Shown: positions 36,145 to 45,709 of the stretch, piece by piece | How the letters are laid out: every line of letters begins with the position of its first letter | How positions within the stretch are numbered: position 1 is the first letter of the stretch | Origin: an uncultured Flavobacterium sp. | Lineage (GTDB): Bacteria; Bacteroidota; Bacteroidia; Flavobacteriales; Flavobacteriaceae | Assembly (NCBI RefSeq): GCF_946478785.1 | Contig: NZ_CAMLDD010000014.1 | Location: forward strand, 59,931 to 123,930 | Reading direction: 5' to 3' | Length of the DNA: 64,000 nt | Program-made: the position numbers and the translations under genes | The notes under the pieces: model-generated | Databases searched by the model: none | The model's input: only the letters and a program-made list of their open reading frames with translations | Told to the model about the DNA's origin: nothing

Positions 36145-37704
36145 ATGAGTAATCGTAATTATAATATTTATTTTCATACACATACTGTTAGCGGAATTGT
36201 TATCAGTGTCGTTCTTTTCGTGATTTTCTTCGCAGGGTCGTTCTCTTTTTTCAGGGATGAAATTATCAATTGGGAAAGAAATGAGTCAACTTCTATTACT
36301 AAAGAAATTGATTTAAACTATGATGATGCCTTAAAAAAAATAGACACTGAATATGTTTTACACGGAAGAGACATAACCATTTCTAAGCACAGTAATGAAA
36401 GAAGGGTCAGTATTTATTTGAAAGGCACTAAAGATACATTAGCACCTGCAAAACAAAAAGACGGAGCATACTTTACCTTGGACACAAAAACTTACAAAAC
36501 AGCAACTTACGAAGAGTCCTACTCTCTTGGGGAGTTTTTATACCGCCTGCATTTTCTTGCTCAGGTTCCTTATCCTGTTGGATATTACCTTTCGGGTTTT
36601 ATTGCTTTGTTTTTCTTATTTGCAATAGTAACAGGAGTTTTATTACACTGGAAAAAAATTGTGTCTAACTTTTATGTTTTCCGTCCAAAAGAAAAACTAA
36701 AGACATTATGGACAGATGCGCATACTGCATTAGGAATGATCGGTTTGCCGTTTCAGTTTGTATATGCGGTGACTGGTGCTTTTTTTATGATCAAGCTTTT
36801 AATTGTTGCGCCCGCCGTAATGACACTCTACAAAGGCGATCAGAGTAAATTATACAAGGAACTTGAATATACTGATCCGGAATATAAATTTGAAAATAAA
36901 AAGTTAGCAACAGCTTATAGCATAGATCAATTAGTTTCAAAAGCAAAAAGCAACTGGGCGGATTTTGAAATTAACCGCGTTTATATTCAAAATTACGGAG
37001 ATACCAATATGCATGTTTTGGTCGAAGGAGAATTACTAAGCAGTAAAAAATTTACCGGAATCGGAAAAGTAGTGTATCGCATTTCTGATGGAAAAGAGAT
37101 TGCCAAAAAGAATCCAGTTACAGAAAACAATTATTTAGATGTTGTAAAAAATGTTTTATACCGAATCCATTTTGGTGATTATGGAGGATATGCCTTAAAA
37201 ATAGTAAGCTTTGTTTTAGGAATTATAACCTGCTTCGTAATCATTTCCGGAGTTATGATTTGGTTAATCGCAAGAGATAAGAAAAACATCCCTGAAAAAA
37301 AACGCCGTTTTAACGAAGGCGTTGTCCGTATTTATCTGGCTATTTGTTTAAGCATGTATCCTATTACAGCTTTAGCTTTTATTGCAGCTAAACTGTTTCA
37401 TCCATTAAGCCAGTCTAATTTGTACCGTATTTATTTTATTGGATGGTTATTACTTACGATCCTTTTTATTCTTAAAAGAAACAATGCTTTTACAAACAAA
37501 TGGTGTTTAATTTCAGGAAGTATTTTAGGATTTTTAATTCCGATTACAAATGGAGTTGTCAGCGGAAATTGGTTTTGGAATTCTTTCATACAAAACAAAA
37601 TCCAGATTTTCTTTATTGATGTTTTTTGGATTGTTCTGGCATCAATTACACTGTATGTTGCTTTTTCACTAAAACAAAAAAAGGAGAAAATACAAGATAT
37701 ATAA
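36145..37704 (+). CDS. PepSY-associated transmembrane protein, probable ferric-siderophore reductase (FoxB/PiuB-like)
   Basis: 519 residues. N-terminal membrane helix (GIVISVVLFVIFFAGSFSFF) with HTHTVSG before it, a periplasmic PepSY-like region, further helices with FLYRLHFLAQVPYPVGYYLSG and VLLHWKKIVSNFYVFRPKEKLKTLWTDAHTALG, then four more C-terminal helices. The conserved histidines on helices fit haem or metal binding in inner-membrane siderophore reductases of the FoxB/PiuB group, which release iron from siderophores in the periplasm. Context supports this. A terminator follows at 37708. Confidence 0.88.
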   Translation: MSNRNYNIYFHTHTVSGIVISVVLFVIFFAGSFSFFRDEIINWERNESTSITKEIDLNYDDALKKIDTEYVLHGRDITISKHSNERRVSIYLKGTKDTLAPAKQKDGAYFTLDTKTYKTATYEESYSLGEFLYRLHFLAQVPYPVGYYLSGFIALFFLFAIVTGVLLHWKKIVSNFYVFRPKEKLKTLWTDAHTALGMIGLPFQFVYAVTGAFFMIKLLIVAPAVMTLYKGDQSKLYKELEYTDPEYKFENKKLATAYSIDQLVSKAKSNWADFEINRVYIQNYGDTNMHVLVEGELLSSKKFTGIGKVVYRISDGKEIAKKNPVTENNYLDVVKNVLYRIHFGDYGGYALKIVSFVLGIITCFVIISGVMIWLIARDKKNIPEKKRRFNEGVVRIYLAICLSMYPITALAFIAAKLFHPLSQSNLYRIYFIGWLLLTILFILKRNNAFTNKWCLISGSILGFLIPITNGVVSGNWFWNSFIQNKIQIFFIDVFWIVLASITLYVAFSLKQKKEKIQDI

Positions 37705-37707
37705 AGA

Positions 37708-37744
37708 AAAAAGGAGAAAATTTCAATGAAATTTTCTCCTTTTT
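37708..37744. terminator. Terminator after the PepSY gene
   Basis: AAAAAGGAGAAAATTTC, loop AAT, GAAATTTTCTCCTTTTT: a perfect 17-bp stem with A/T flanks, usable for the convergent gene at 37765 as well. Confidence 0.88.
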
Positions 37745-37764
37745 ATAAAAACACTTAAATAATA

Positions 37765-38109
37765 TTAATTATTTGCAACAATCTTTTCTTCTAAATTCTT
37801 AACTGAGTTAATTTTACTGTTTGAATAATCTACCTGGCAAATATTTTTTTCGTTAAAGAAAATCCATTTCCCGGTTTTCAATCCGTCTGTATATTCTGCG
37901 ATAGCTTTCTTATTTCCATTTTCATCATAAGATACCCATACTCCATCTAATTTACCTTCTTTAAAAAAACCTTCTTGCTGTACTTTTCCATTTTCATAAT
38001 AGTAAGTTGCTCTTACTTTGTTTCCAACAGCTTCTAATTCAGGTTTTGTTTCTTGTGCAACCAAAATTCCAGAGAACAATATTGCAACTAAAATTACACA
38101 CTTTTTCAT
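37765..38109 (-). CDS. Secreted MORN-repeat (YwqK-like) small protein
   Basis: 114 residues with a signal peptide (about 1-18, ending GILVAQ). Three MORN-variant repeats follow: ATYYYENGKVQQEGFFKEGKLDG, VWVSYDENGNKKAIAEYTDGLKTG, KWIFFNEKN, each with the Y-x-NG-K...G pattern. MORN-variant proteins of the YwqK type are poorly understood and include toxin-antitoxin antitoxins; here no toxin is adjacent. I recall misleading nucleotide-adenylyltransferase labels on such proteins; nothing here supports that. Confidence 0.82.
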   Translation of the reverse strand: MKKCVILVAILFSGILVAQETKPELEAVGNKVRATYYYENGKVQQEGFFKEGKLDGVWVSYDENGNKKAIAEYTDGLKTGKWIFFNEKNICQVDYSNSKINSVKNLEEKIVANN

Positions 38110-38237
38110 ATCTTTTAAGTATTAATGTTATCAAATCTTTATCAAATATAATTAAATGTTTACATTAAAAAAACTTTCACTTAACAATTTGGTAACATTG
38201 AGTAAAAGCTTAACATTGGAAATTTAAAAAAAACAAA

Positions 38238-38263
38238 AAAACCAACGCTGAAGCATTGGTTTT
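38238..38263 (-). terminator. Terminator of the TlpA-like gene
   Basis: On the minus strand AAAACCAA, a GCT/AGC inner pair and TTGGTTTT form a hairpin followed by a T-rich run, about 55 bp after the stop at 38318. The rest of the 208-bp gap 38110-38317 shows nothing else. Confidence 0.72.
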
Positions 38264-38317
38264 ACTGGTGTTTACAAAAATTATTTTAAATTACGATAAC
38301 GTTGTAATTTTGAAGAA

Positions 38318-39313
38318 TTATTTCAATAAAGCATCTAATTGTGTCTGTAATTCTGCCGAAGATGGTCTATCGGCATCCGGATTTAAAATATTTCCGTTTG
38401 GATCAATTAATATAAATCTCGGAATTCCGGTTACACCATAACTCATTACAAATTCAGATTCCCAATCCTTATCTGCAAATAACTGGACTCCTCCCAAATT
38501 TTTATCAGCAACAAATTTCTTCCATTTATCTATGTCTTTTGCCTTATCAATTGAAATGCTTACAAACTCTATGTTTTTTCCATGATATTTCTCTTCAATT
38601 TTCTGCAGAAAAGGAATTTCTGCCCTGCAAGGTCCACACCATGTTGCCCAAAGATCTATATAAACATATTTTCCTTTTAAATCAGAAAGTTTTGTTTTTC
38701 CGCCTTTATAATTTTCATAATCAAAATTCGGCGAAGGTTTTCCTTTAAGTTTATTAGTTTTAGAAGCACTTTCGTAGTTCTGAGCCGCATATTGATTGAA
38801 TTGTTCAAATGCATTTTTTAAAGCGGTCTGAAATTCAGGATCCAATTTTCCTTTTGCAAGACTTTCTATATCCGATTTTTTCTTTGCTTCTAATAATGCT
38901 GAAAATTCGGCTTCCTCTTTAGAAAAAGCTTCATTTTGAAATTTTTCATTGCTTAAAGAATATTGAGCAAGAAAGTTACTTTCATCTACTCCTTTTCCTT
39001 TGTAAACAATTGTTTCATCAAATTCTTTTGCATTCATCGTAAGATTAACTTCAGAATCAGGTTTTAAATATAAACTGGAAACTTCTCTCCCGTCTGAAAA
39101 TTGATAAAATCCTTTTGGAGCTTCAAAAGTAGCAGCAAAAACTTCATTCTTATTAATGGGAATGACTTGTATAAAATTATTTGCTCCGCGGATAACTAAT
39201 GTATCGCTGTTTCTATTCGCAATTTTAGCAGTAAATTTAACTTGATTCTTAATTTGGGCATTCATACTGAAAGTACCAAATACCATCAAAGCTAGAAGAA
39301 AAACTTTTTTCAT
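38318..39313 (-). CDS. TlpA/ResA-like thioredoxin-fold thiol-disulfide protein
   Basis: 331 residues from ATG 39313 (MKKVFLLALMVFGTF). Signal peptide about 1-19. Residues about 20-180 are a DUF4369-like beta domain (SRVKFTAKIANRNSDTLVIRG-type). From about 185 the thioredoxin fold carries the active site WATWCGPCRAEIP (CxxC). Such proteins reduce or shuffle disulfides in the periplasm, for example in cytochrome maturation or extracytoplasmic quality control. The frame extends 3 codons further upstream, which I exclude because ATG 39313 begins the signal peptide. Confidence 0.92.
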   Translation of the reverse strand: MKKVFLLALMVFGTFSMNAQIKNQVKFTAKIANRNSDTLVIRGANNFIQVIPINKNEVFAATFEAPKGFYQFSDGREVSSLYLKPDSEVNLTMNAKEFDETIVYKGKGVDESNFLAQYSLSNEKFQNEAFSKEEAEFSALLEAKKKSDIESLAKGKLDPEFQTALKNAFEQFNQYAAQNYESASKTNKLKGKPSPNFDYENYKGGKTKLSDLKGKYVYIDLWATWCGPCRAEIPFLQKIEEKYHGKNIEFVSISIDKAKDIDKWKKFVADKNLGGVQLFADKDWESEFVMSYGVTGIPRFILIDPNGNILNPDADRPSSAELQTQLDALLK

Positions 39314-39471
39314 AATCAACATTATTTATTTTGAGTAGACCAAATCTAAAGAAATTCTATGTGAGAAATTTACCTCTTAACAAAATATTTCAATTTTATA
39401 AGCAGCAAGTTATCACTTTACTGTATTAATTTGAATTTTGTGTTTACTTTTGCATTCTAAAATTTTGATCA

Positions 39472-41217
39472 ATGTATAGAAGTCATAATTGTGGCGAATT
39501 AAACGCCTCAAACATTAATACCGAAGTTACACTAGCGGGCTGGGTTCAGAAATCACGCGATAAAGGATTTATGAATTGGGTAGATTTACGTGACCGTTAC
39601 GGAATAACACAACTTATTTTTGACGAAAGCCGTACTGATAAAGCAGTTTTTGAATTGGCAAAAACACTTGGCAGAGAGTTTGTAATTCAGGTAAAAGGAA
39701 CTGTTATTGAACGTGAAGCCAAAAACAAAAATATCCCAACTGGTGAAATCGAAATTTTAGTTTCTGAATTGAATATTTTAAATGCTGCTTTAACGCCTCC
39801 TTTTACAATTGAAGATGAAACGGACGGCGGAGAAGATATCAGAATGAAATACCGTTACTTGGACATCAGAAGAAATCCTGTAAAAAACAGTTTATTATTC
39901 CGTCATAAAGTAGCGATGGAAGTTCGTAAATATTTATCTGATTTGGATTTCTGCGAAGTTGAAACACCTTACTTAATCAAGTCAACTCCGGAAGGAGCGA
40001 GAGATTTCGTTGTACCAAGCCGAATGAATGAAGGACAATTTTATGCTTTGCCACAATCTCCACAAACTTTCAAACAATTGTTGATGGTGGGAGGAATGGA
40101 TAAATATTTCCAGATTGTAAAATGTTTCCGTGATGAAGATTTGCGTGCAGACCGTCAGCCAGAATTTACACAGATCGATTGCGAAATGGCATTTGTGGAG
40201 CAAGAAGACATTCTGAATGTTTTTGAAGGATTGACAAGACATTTATTAAAAGAAATAAAAGGTATTGAAGTAGACAAATTCCCAAGAATTACCTACGACT
40301 ATGCCATGAAAACATACGGAAATGACAAACCGGACATCCGTTTTGAGATGAAATTTGGTGAGTTAAACGAATTTGCACAACACAAAGATTTCCCAGTATT
40401 CAATGCTGCAGAATTGGTAGTGGGAATTGCAGTTCCGGGAGCAGGAAATTATACCCGTAAAGAAATCGACGGATTAATTGACTGGGTAAAACGCCCACAG
40501 GTTGGAGCGTCAGGAATGGTGTATGCAAAATGCAATGATGACGGAACTTTCAAATCATCTGTAGATAAATTTTACGATCAGGATGATTTAGGGCAATGGG
40601 CAAAAATTACAGGTGCAAAACCTGGCGATATGATTTTTGTACTTTCAGGTCCTGCTAATAAAACGCGTGCACAGCTTTCAGCACTTCGTATGGAATTAGC
40701 AACTCGTTTAGGATTGCGTAAGCCTGAAGAATTTGCTCCTTTATGGGTTGTAGATTTCCCATTATTAGAGTTAGACGAAGAAAGCGGCCGTTACCACGCC
40801 ATGCACCACCCATTTACATCTCCAAAACCGGAAGATATGGCTTTATTAGAAACTGAACCTGGAAAAGTTCGTGCAAACGCTTATGATATGGTTTTAAACG
40901 GAAACGAAATTGGCGGAGGTTCTATTCGTATTCACGATAAAGCGACTCAGCAGTTAATGTTTAAATATTTAGGCTTTACAGAAGAAGAAGCAAAAGCACA
41001 ATTTGGCTTTTTAATGGATGCATTCCAGTTTGGAGCGCCGCCTCACGGAGGTTTAGCATTTGGTTTGGACAGATTGGTAGCCATTTTAGGAGGTCAGGAA
41101 ACCATCAGAGACTTCATTGCATTCCCTAAAAACAATTCAGGTCGCGATGTCATGATTGATGCCCCTTCAGCCATAGATGAATCACAGTTAAAAGAATTGC
41201 ATATACAAATTAAATAA
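39472..41217 (+). CDS. aspS: Aspartate--tRNA ligase
   Basis: 581 residues, the bacterial type with an anticodon-binding OB fold (about 1-100, [24 protein letters not shown]), a class II core with motif 2 ([21 protein letters not shown]) and motif 3 ([11 protein letters not shown]), and an inserted GAD domain (about 280-420). It charges tRNA-Asp. A possible -7 box TACTTTTG lies at 39445-39452 without a clear TTG partner. 35 bp separate it from the next lipoprotein gene. Confidence 0.98.
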   Translation: MYRSHNCGELNASNINTEVTLAGWVQKSRDKGFMNWVDLRDRYGITQLIFDESRTDKAVFELAKTLGREFVIQVKGTVIEREAKNKNIPTGEIEILVSELNILNAALTPPFTIEDETDGGEDIRMKYRYLDIRRNPVKNSLLFRHKVAMEVRKYLSDLDFCEVETPYLIKSTPEGARDFVVPSRMNEGQFYALPQSPQTFKQLLMVGGMDKYFQIVKCFRDEDLRADRQPEFTQIDCEMAFVEQEDILNVFEGLTRHLLKEIKGIEVDKFPRITYDYAMKTYGNDKPDIRFEMKFGELNEFAQHKDFPVFNAAELVVGIAVPGAGNYTRKEIDGLIDWVKRPQVGASGMVYAKCNDDGTFKSSVDKFYDQDDLGQWAKITGAKPGDMIFVLSGPANKTRAQLSALRMELATRLGLRKPEEFAPLWVVDFPLLELDEESGRYHAMHHPFTSPKPEDMALLETEPGKVRANAYDMVLNGNEIGGGSIRIHDKATQQLMFKYLGFTEEEAKAQFGFLMDAFQFGAPPHGGLAFGLDRLVAILGGQETIRDFIAFPKNNSGRDVMIDAPSAIDESQLKELHIQIK

Positions 41218-41252
41218 AATGACTACCAAACTAACCAAACCAAACCAAAATT

Positions 41253-42050
41253 ATGAAACTGGTAAAAATTTTAAGTTTGCTGGCGATATTACATTTCGCC
41301 AGCTGTTCTACAGAGGAGAACGAATCTGAAAATAACATTCAAAGCTATGACCTAAGCTATATGGATTATTTAAACCGATATGATGGATCATCAGGTTCCG
41401 TTAAGTTACAATACGATTCCCAAAATAGAATAATAAAAAGAATCGGAGGTTTAACCCCTCTTCCAGCAAGTATAGGATTCGAAGCTTACATTTTTTCAGA
41501 TGAAGTAACAGAAGATATCGTTTACACCAACAATGAAATTAAACTTACTAGAAATATTCCAAATGTAAATTTGTTTTTTGAGAGAAAAATGATAGTAGAT
41601 AATAAAAACAGAATAATAAAAAAAATTATTTACAAGAAGGCTCCAGAAGTTAATGATAGTATATTTTATACATATAATAATTTAAACCAAATTGAGGAAA
41701 CTTTAAGATTAAGTGGGAGACCTGAAAATTCCGAAACTAAAATATATCAAAAAGCAAAATATTATTATAATCAGCAGCAAAATCTGGACAGTATTGTCAC
41801 TGTTAATTTTGAAGAACAACAAGTTACAGGCATTACAACTGTTGAGAAATTTAGTGACTATGACAATGCTGCCAACCCGCTCAAAAAATTAATAATTTTT
41901 GACGAAACATATTACAGGGCAATATCAAAAAACAACTATGCAAAATACGAATACGTTTTATATTCAGAAAACGTAGCGATTCAGAAAAAAACTTTGAGCT
42001 ATCAATATAAATATGATAAATCTGGGAACATAATGTATGATTTTGAATGA
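41253..42050 (+). CDS. Hypothetical lipoprotein
   Basis: 265 residues. Lipobox LHFASC after a hydrophobic N-terminus. The remainder is a repetitive beta-rich chain (KLQYDSQNRIIKRIGGL, YTYNNLNQIEETLRL, YQYKYDKSGNIMYDFE) with YxxDxxGxI units like those of RHS/YD-type repeats, though only a few and degenerate. Function unknown. It follows aspS by 35 bp and ends before a terminator at 42115. Confidence 0.8.
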   Translation: MKLVKILSLLAILHFASCSTEENESENNIQSYDLSYMDYLNRYDGSSGSVKLQYDSQNRIIKRIGGLTPLPASIGFEAYIFSDEVTEDIVYTNNEIKLTRNIPNVNLFFERKMIVDNKNRIIKKIIYKKAPEVNDSIFYTYNNLNQIEETLRLSGRPENSETKIYQKAKYYYNQQQNLDSIVTVNFEEQQVTGITTVEKFSDYDNAANPLKKLIIFDETYYRAISKNNYAKYEYVLYSENVAIQKKTLSYQYKYDKSGNIMYDFE

Positions 42051-42114
42051 GTTTAATAAAATGCAAAAAATAAACTTGAATCATAGTTAACCTATTGATT
42101 TTAATGAGAACAAG

Positions 42115-42147
42115 AAGAGCATCAATTAATTTTTGATGCTCTTTTTT
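42115..42147 (+). terminator. Terminator after the 41253 lipoprotein gene
   Basis: AAGAGCATCAA, 7 bases, TTGATGCTCTT and a T run. Confidence 0.85.
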
Positions 42148-42339
42148 ATTTTATAAAAATTTAAAGACCTTATTTTTAATAAGTAGTCCGTTTATTACAA
42201 TAAAACCACTGGGGAAATTGCTTTATCTCTAATAAAATAATCTTAATTTAAAGATATTCATATGAAATCTGATATATTATAAACACAGAAAACACTGTAA
42301 ATCAATAATTTTTACAAAAAATTAACAGCTTAGTGTCTT

Positions 42340-42365
42340 TTGTATGAATTTAAATATTACATTTG
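42340..42365 (+). promoter_or_regulatory. Probable promoter of the cold-shock protein gene
   Basis: TTG (42340-42342), 15-bp spacer, TACATTTG (42358-42365), slightly short spacing. The 344-bp gap 42051-42394 otherwise holds only the terminator at 42115 and low-complexity AT sequence. Confidence 0.4.
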
Positions 42366-42394
42366 CTTTATTATAAATTATTATTAGAATTACA

Positions 42395-42589
42395 ATGCGT
42401 ACAGGTACAGTAAAATTTTTCAATGAGTCTAAAGGTTATGGATTCATTACAGACGAAGAAACAGGAAAAGACATCTTCGTTCACGCTTCAGGAATTAACG
42501 CGGAAGAATTACGCGAAGGTGACCGAGTAAGCTACGAAGAAGAAGAAGGAAGAAAAGGGAAAGTTGCTGCTAAAGTAGCAGTTATCTAA
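42395..42589 (+). CDS. Cold-shock domain protein (CspA family)
   Basis: 64 residues, the normal length. RNA-binding motif RNP1 KGYGFIT and RNP2 DIFVHAS are intact. Binds single-stranded RNA and DNA as an RNA chaperone. Followed by a terminator; the expected leader is short, so no long cold-shock thermosensor leader is seen. Confidence 0.96.
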   Translation: MRTGTVKFFNESKGYGFITDEETGKDIFVHASGINAEELREGDRVSYEEEEGRKGKVAAKVAVI

Positions 42590-42630
42590 GAAAAATATAG
42601 CAATTTATTTTTTTTGCCTCTGAATGGTTT

Positions 42631-42666
42631 AAAACGTTTCGATTTATTTCGAAACGTTTTTTTTTG
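42631..42666 (+). terminator. Terminator after the cold-shock gene
   Basis: AAAACGTTTCGA, loop, TCGAAACGTTTT and a T run. Confidence 0.85.
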
Positions 42667-42767
42667 CTTTCTTGTTAAATAAAATACAAAAGTCTTATCT
42701 TTTATTTATAATCAATAAAAATTACGCTTAAACCATATTCCACACTATACTTAAATCATTTTTTAGC

Positions 42768-42798
42768 TTGTGATTTACAGAGTTGAAAGCTATCTTTG
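42768..42798 (+). promoter_or_regulatory. Promoter of the nuo operon
   Basis: TTG (42768-42770), 20-bp spacer, TATCTTTG (42791-42798), 31 bp before the nuoA start. Confidence 0.65.
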
Positions 42799-42829
42799 TG
42801 GCTTATTTTTTAAGTAAAACCCTAAGTTT

Positions 42830-43195
42830 ATGCAATCTGATCAATACAGCTATCTTCCTATTTTAATGCAGCTTATTCTGGCTGTTGGTTTTGTAGTGGG
42901 AACTATCATTATTTCTGGGAAATTAGGTCCAAAAAGAACTTCTGAAACAAAAGATAAAAACTTCGAATGCGGTATCGAATCTGTTGGGAATGCCCGTATT
43001 CCGTTTTCAGTAAAATATTTTCTAGTGGCCATTCTGTTTGTATTGTTTGATGTAGAGGTTATTTTCCTTTATCCTTGGGCAGTAAATTTCAAAGAATTAG
43101 GGATCGAAGGAATGCTAAAAATGATTGTTTTTATGTCTTTGCTTTTGGTTGGCTTTTTCTATATCATCAAAAAGAAAGCTTTAGACTGGGAATAA
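42830..43195 (+). CDS. nuoA: NADH-quinone oxidoreductase subunit A
   Basis: 121 residues, three transmembrane helices, with the family stretch NFECGIESVGNARIPFSVKYF and LFDVEVIFLYPWA. First gene of the Complex I operon; part of the membrane arm at the junction with the peripheral arm. A 160-bp gap with an inverted repeat follows before nuoB. Confidence 0.96.
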   Translation: MQSDQYSYLPILMQLILAVGFVVGTIIISGKLGPKRTSETKDKNFECGIESVGNARIPFSVKYFLVAILFVLFDVEVIFLYPWAVNFKELGIEGMLKMIVFMSLLLVGFFYIIKKKALDWE

Positions 43196-43199
43196 AGAA

Positions 43200-43352
43200 T
43201 TTTAGATTTCAGATTTTAGATTTTAGATTTACCTTGATTTAGAGTTTTAGATTTGAAAAATAAATTTCTCAAAATAATATTGATTTTTAAAATATTGATT
43301 TCGATTTTCAGGATTTGCAAAAATCTAAAATCAGAAATCTAAAATCTAAAAT
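43200..43352. repeat. TTTAGATTT-type inverted repeat between nuoA and nuoB
   Basis: The start of the gap (43200-43230) is built of TTTAGATTT/CAGATTTTAG units. The end (43321-43352) is their reverse complement, AAATCTAAAATC-type. The arms pair imperfectly over about 30 bp around a 90-base loop. It probably reflects a dispersed repeat rather than a terminator, since the operon continues. Confidence 0.6.
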
Positions 43353-43355
43353 AAA

Positions 43356-43904
43356 ATGAGCGATTCAAATATAAATATGGTTGCCCCTCCTGAAGGTGTT
43401 GTTGGTGAAGGTTTCTTTGCCACAAAACTAAATGACGTTGTAGGTTTGGCACGCGCGAATTCTCTTTGGCCATTGCCTTTCGCAACTTCATGCTGCGGAA
43501 TCGAATTTATGGCAACAATGGCATCACATTACGATTTAGCACGATTTGGTTCTGAGCGTGTGAGTTTTTCTCCTCGCCAGGCAGATATGTTAATGGTAAT
43601 GGGTACTATTTCTAAAAAAATGGCACCAATCTTAAGACAGGTTTACGAACAAATGTCTGAACCTCGCTGGGTTATTGCTGTTGGAGCGTGCGCTTCATCA
43701 GGCGGAATCTTTGATACTTATTCGGTTTTACAAGGAATTGATAAAGTAATTCCGGTTGACGTTTATGTACCAGGATGCCCTCCAAGACCGGAACAAATCG
43801 TTGACGGCGTAATGAAACTGCAGGAATTGGTAAAAACAGAATCTGTGAGAAGAAGGAGCTCTCCGGAATACCAAGAATTATTAGCCTCCTATAACATTTC
43901 ATAA
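43356..43904 (+). CDS. nuoB: NADH-quinone oxidoreductase subunit B
   Basis: 182 residues with the four N2-cluster cysteines: the pair in [13 protein letters not shown], then [13 protein letters not shown] and [11 protein letters not shown]. Holds the terminal 4Fe-4S cluster that reduces quinone, at the interface with NuoD. It ends 1 bp before nuoC. Confidence 0.97.
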   Translation: MSDSNINMVAPPEGVVGEGFFATKLNDVVGLARANSLWPLPFATSCCGIEFMATMASHYDLARFGSERVSFSPRQADMLMVMGTISKKMAPILRQVYEQMSEPRWVIAVGACASSGGIFDTYSVLQGIDKVIPVDVYVPGCPPRPEQIVDGVMKLQELVKTESVRRRSSPEYQELLASYNIS

Positions 43905-43905
43905 G

Positions 43906-44427
43906 ATGGCTTTAGACAACACCCTTATTCAGGATAAACTTATAGAAACATTTAATGAAAGTGTTTTTAACTTTCAACAAGAAAGAGATATTTTTTCATT
44001 AGAAACTTCTGCTGACAAAATAACTGCATTGATTCTTTATCTAAAAAATGATGCCGATTTACGTTTTCATTTTTTAACTGATTTATGCGGAATTCATTAT
44101 CCGGATAACGAGTCAGAACGTCAGTTTGCTATCGTATATCATTTGCACAACTGGTACGAAAATAAACGTATCAAAATCAAAGTGTATCTTAACGGAGAAA
44201 AACCGGAAATAAAAACCATTTCAAACATTTTCTTAAGTTCCAACTGGATGGAAAGAGAAACGTACGATTTCTTTGGCGTGAACTTTATTGGTCACCCGCA
44301 ATTGAAACGCATTTTGAATATGGATGAAATGATTTCTTTCCCGATGCGAAAAGAATTCCCAATGGAAGACAGCGGAAGAACAGATAAAGACGACAGATTC
44401 TTTGGAAGAACAACAACAAATTGCTAA
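43906..44427 (+). CDS. nuoC: NADH-quinone oxidoreductase subunit C (30 kDa)
   Basis: 173 residues, one 30-kDa subunit domain (FHFLTDLCGIHYPDNES, and SSNWMERETYDFFGVNFIGHPQLKRIL). It is a structural subunit of the peripheral arm. Separate from NuoD, not fused as in E. coli. Confidence 0.95.
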   Translation: MALDNTLIQDKLIETFNESVFNFQQERDIFSLETSADKITALILYLKNDADLRFHFLTDLCGIHYPDNESERQFAIVYHLHNWYENKRIKIKVYLNGEKPEIKTISNIFLSSNWMERETYDFFGVNFIGHPQLKRILNMDEMISFPMRKEFPMEDSGRTDKDDRFFGRTTTNC

Positions 44428-44448
44428 ATAAATAATTCAACATTATAA

Positions 44449-45687
44449 ATGTCAGAACTATTATTATCACCAGAGCATCGTTATGCTAAAATAATTAAGG
44501 AAAAACTAAACGAGGACGGAAGCGAGCTTTCCGTACTGAATTTAGGGCCTACACACCCGGCGACTCACGGTATTTTTCAGAATATCCTGTTGATGGACGG
44601 AGAAAGAATTCTGGAAGCTGAACCAACAATTGGTTACATTCACAGAGCTTTCGAAAAAATTGCGGAAAATCGTCCTTTTTACCAAATTACTCCTCTTACA
44701 GACCGTATGAACTATTGCTCCTCTCCTATCAATAACATGGGATGGTGGATGACTTTAGAAAAATTACTGGGCATTGAAGTTCCAAAAAGAGCGCAATACT
44801 TAAGAGTTATCGTAATGGAACTGGCACGTATTACAGATCACTTAATCTGTAATTCTATCCTTGGTGTTGATACTGGTGCATATACCGGTTTCTTGTACGT
44901 TTTTCAATTTAGAGAAAAAATCTACGAAATCTACGAAGAAATTTGTGGTGCCCGTTTGACAACCAATATGGGAAGAATTGGTGGATTTGAAAGAGATTGG
45001 TCTCCTGAAGCATTCAGAAAATTAGATGCTTTCCTTGAAGAATTTCCAGCTGTCTGGAAAGAATTCGAAAACTTATTCGAAAGAAACAGAATTTTTATTG
45101 ACAGAACTGTAAATGTTGGGGCTATTACTGCTGAACAGGCAATGGCTTACGGATTTACAGGTCCAAACCTGCGTGCTGCCGGAGTTGATTACGATGTTCG
45201 TGTTGCACAACCTTATTCCTCTTACGAAGATTTTGATTTTATTGTTCCTGTTGGAAAATCAGGCGACACTTACGATCGTTTCTGTGTTCGTAATGCTGAA
45301 GTTTGGGAAAGTTTAAGCATTATTCGCCAGGCTTTGGATAAAATGCCAGCAGGAAATGAATACCATGCGCAAGTTCCTGATTATTACCTGCCTCCAAAAG
45401 AAGATGTGTATACTTCAATGGAATCCTTGATTTACCACTTTAAAATTGTAATGGGAGAAGTTCCTGTTCCGGTTGCAGAAATATATCACCCGGTTGAAGG
45501 TGGAAACGGAGAGCTAGGATTTTATTTAGTGACTGACGGAAGCAGAACACCTTACAGATTACATTTCAGAAGACCATGCTTTATCTATTATCAGGCCTAT
45601 CCTCAAATGATCAAAGGCGCATTATTATCTGATGCCATTGTTATTTTATCAAGTTTAAATGTAATTGCCGGAGAATTAGACGCATAA
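44449..45687 (+). CDS. nuoD: NADH-quinone oxidoreductase subunit D (49 kDa)
   Basis: 412 residues with LNLGPTHPATHGIFQNILL at the start, PTIGYIHRAFEKIAENRP, and QAYPQMIKGALLSDAIVILSSLNVIAGELD at the end. Hydrogenase-large-subunit relative that forms the quinone-binding pocket with NuoB. 21 bp after nuoC. Confidence 0.97.
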   Translation: MSELLLSPEHRYAKIIKEKLNEDGSELSVLNLGPTHPATHGIFQNILLMDGERILEAEPTIGYIHRAFEKIAENRPFYQITPLTDRMNYCSSPINNMGWWMTLEKLLGIEVPKRAQYLRVIVMELARITDHLICNSILGVDTGAYTGFLYVFQFREKIYEIYEEICGARLTTNMGRIGGFERDWSPEAFRKLDAFLEEFPAVWKEFENLFERNRIFIDRTVNVGAITAEQAMAYGFTGPNLRAAGVDYDVRVAQPYSSYEDFDFIVPVGKSGDTYDRFCVRNAEVWESLSIIRQALDKMPAGNEYHAQVPDYYLPPKEDVYTSMESLIYHFKIVMGEVPVPVAEIYHPVEGGNGELGFYLVTDGSRTPYRLHFRRPCFIYYQAYPQMIKGALLSDAIVILSSLNVIAGELDA

Positions 45688-45709
45688 AGATTTCAGATTT
45701 AGAAGAAAA

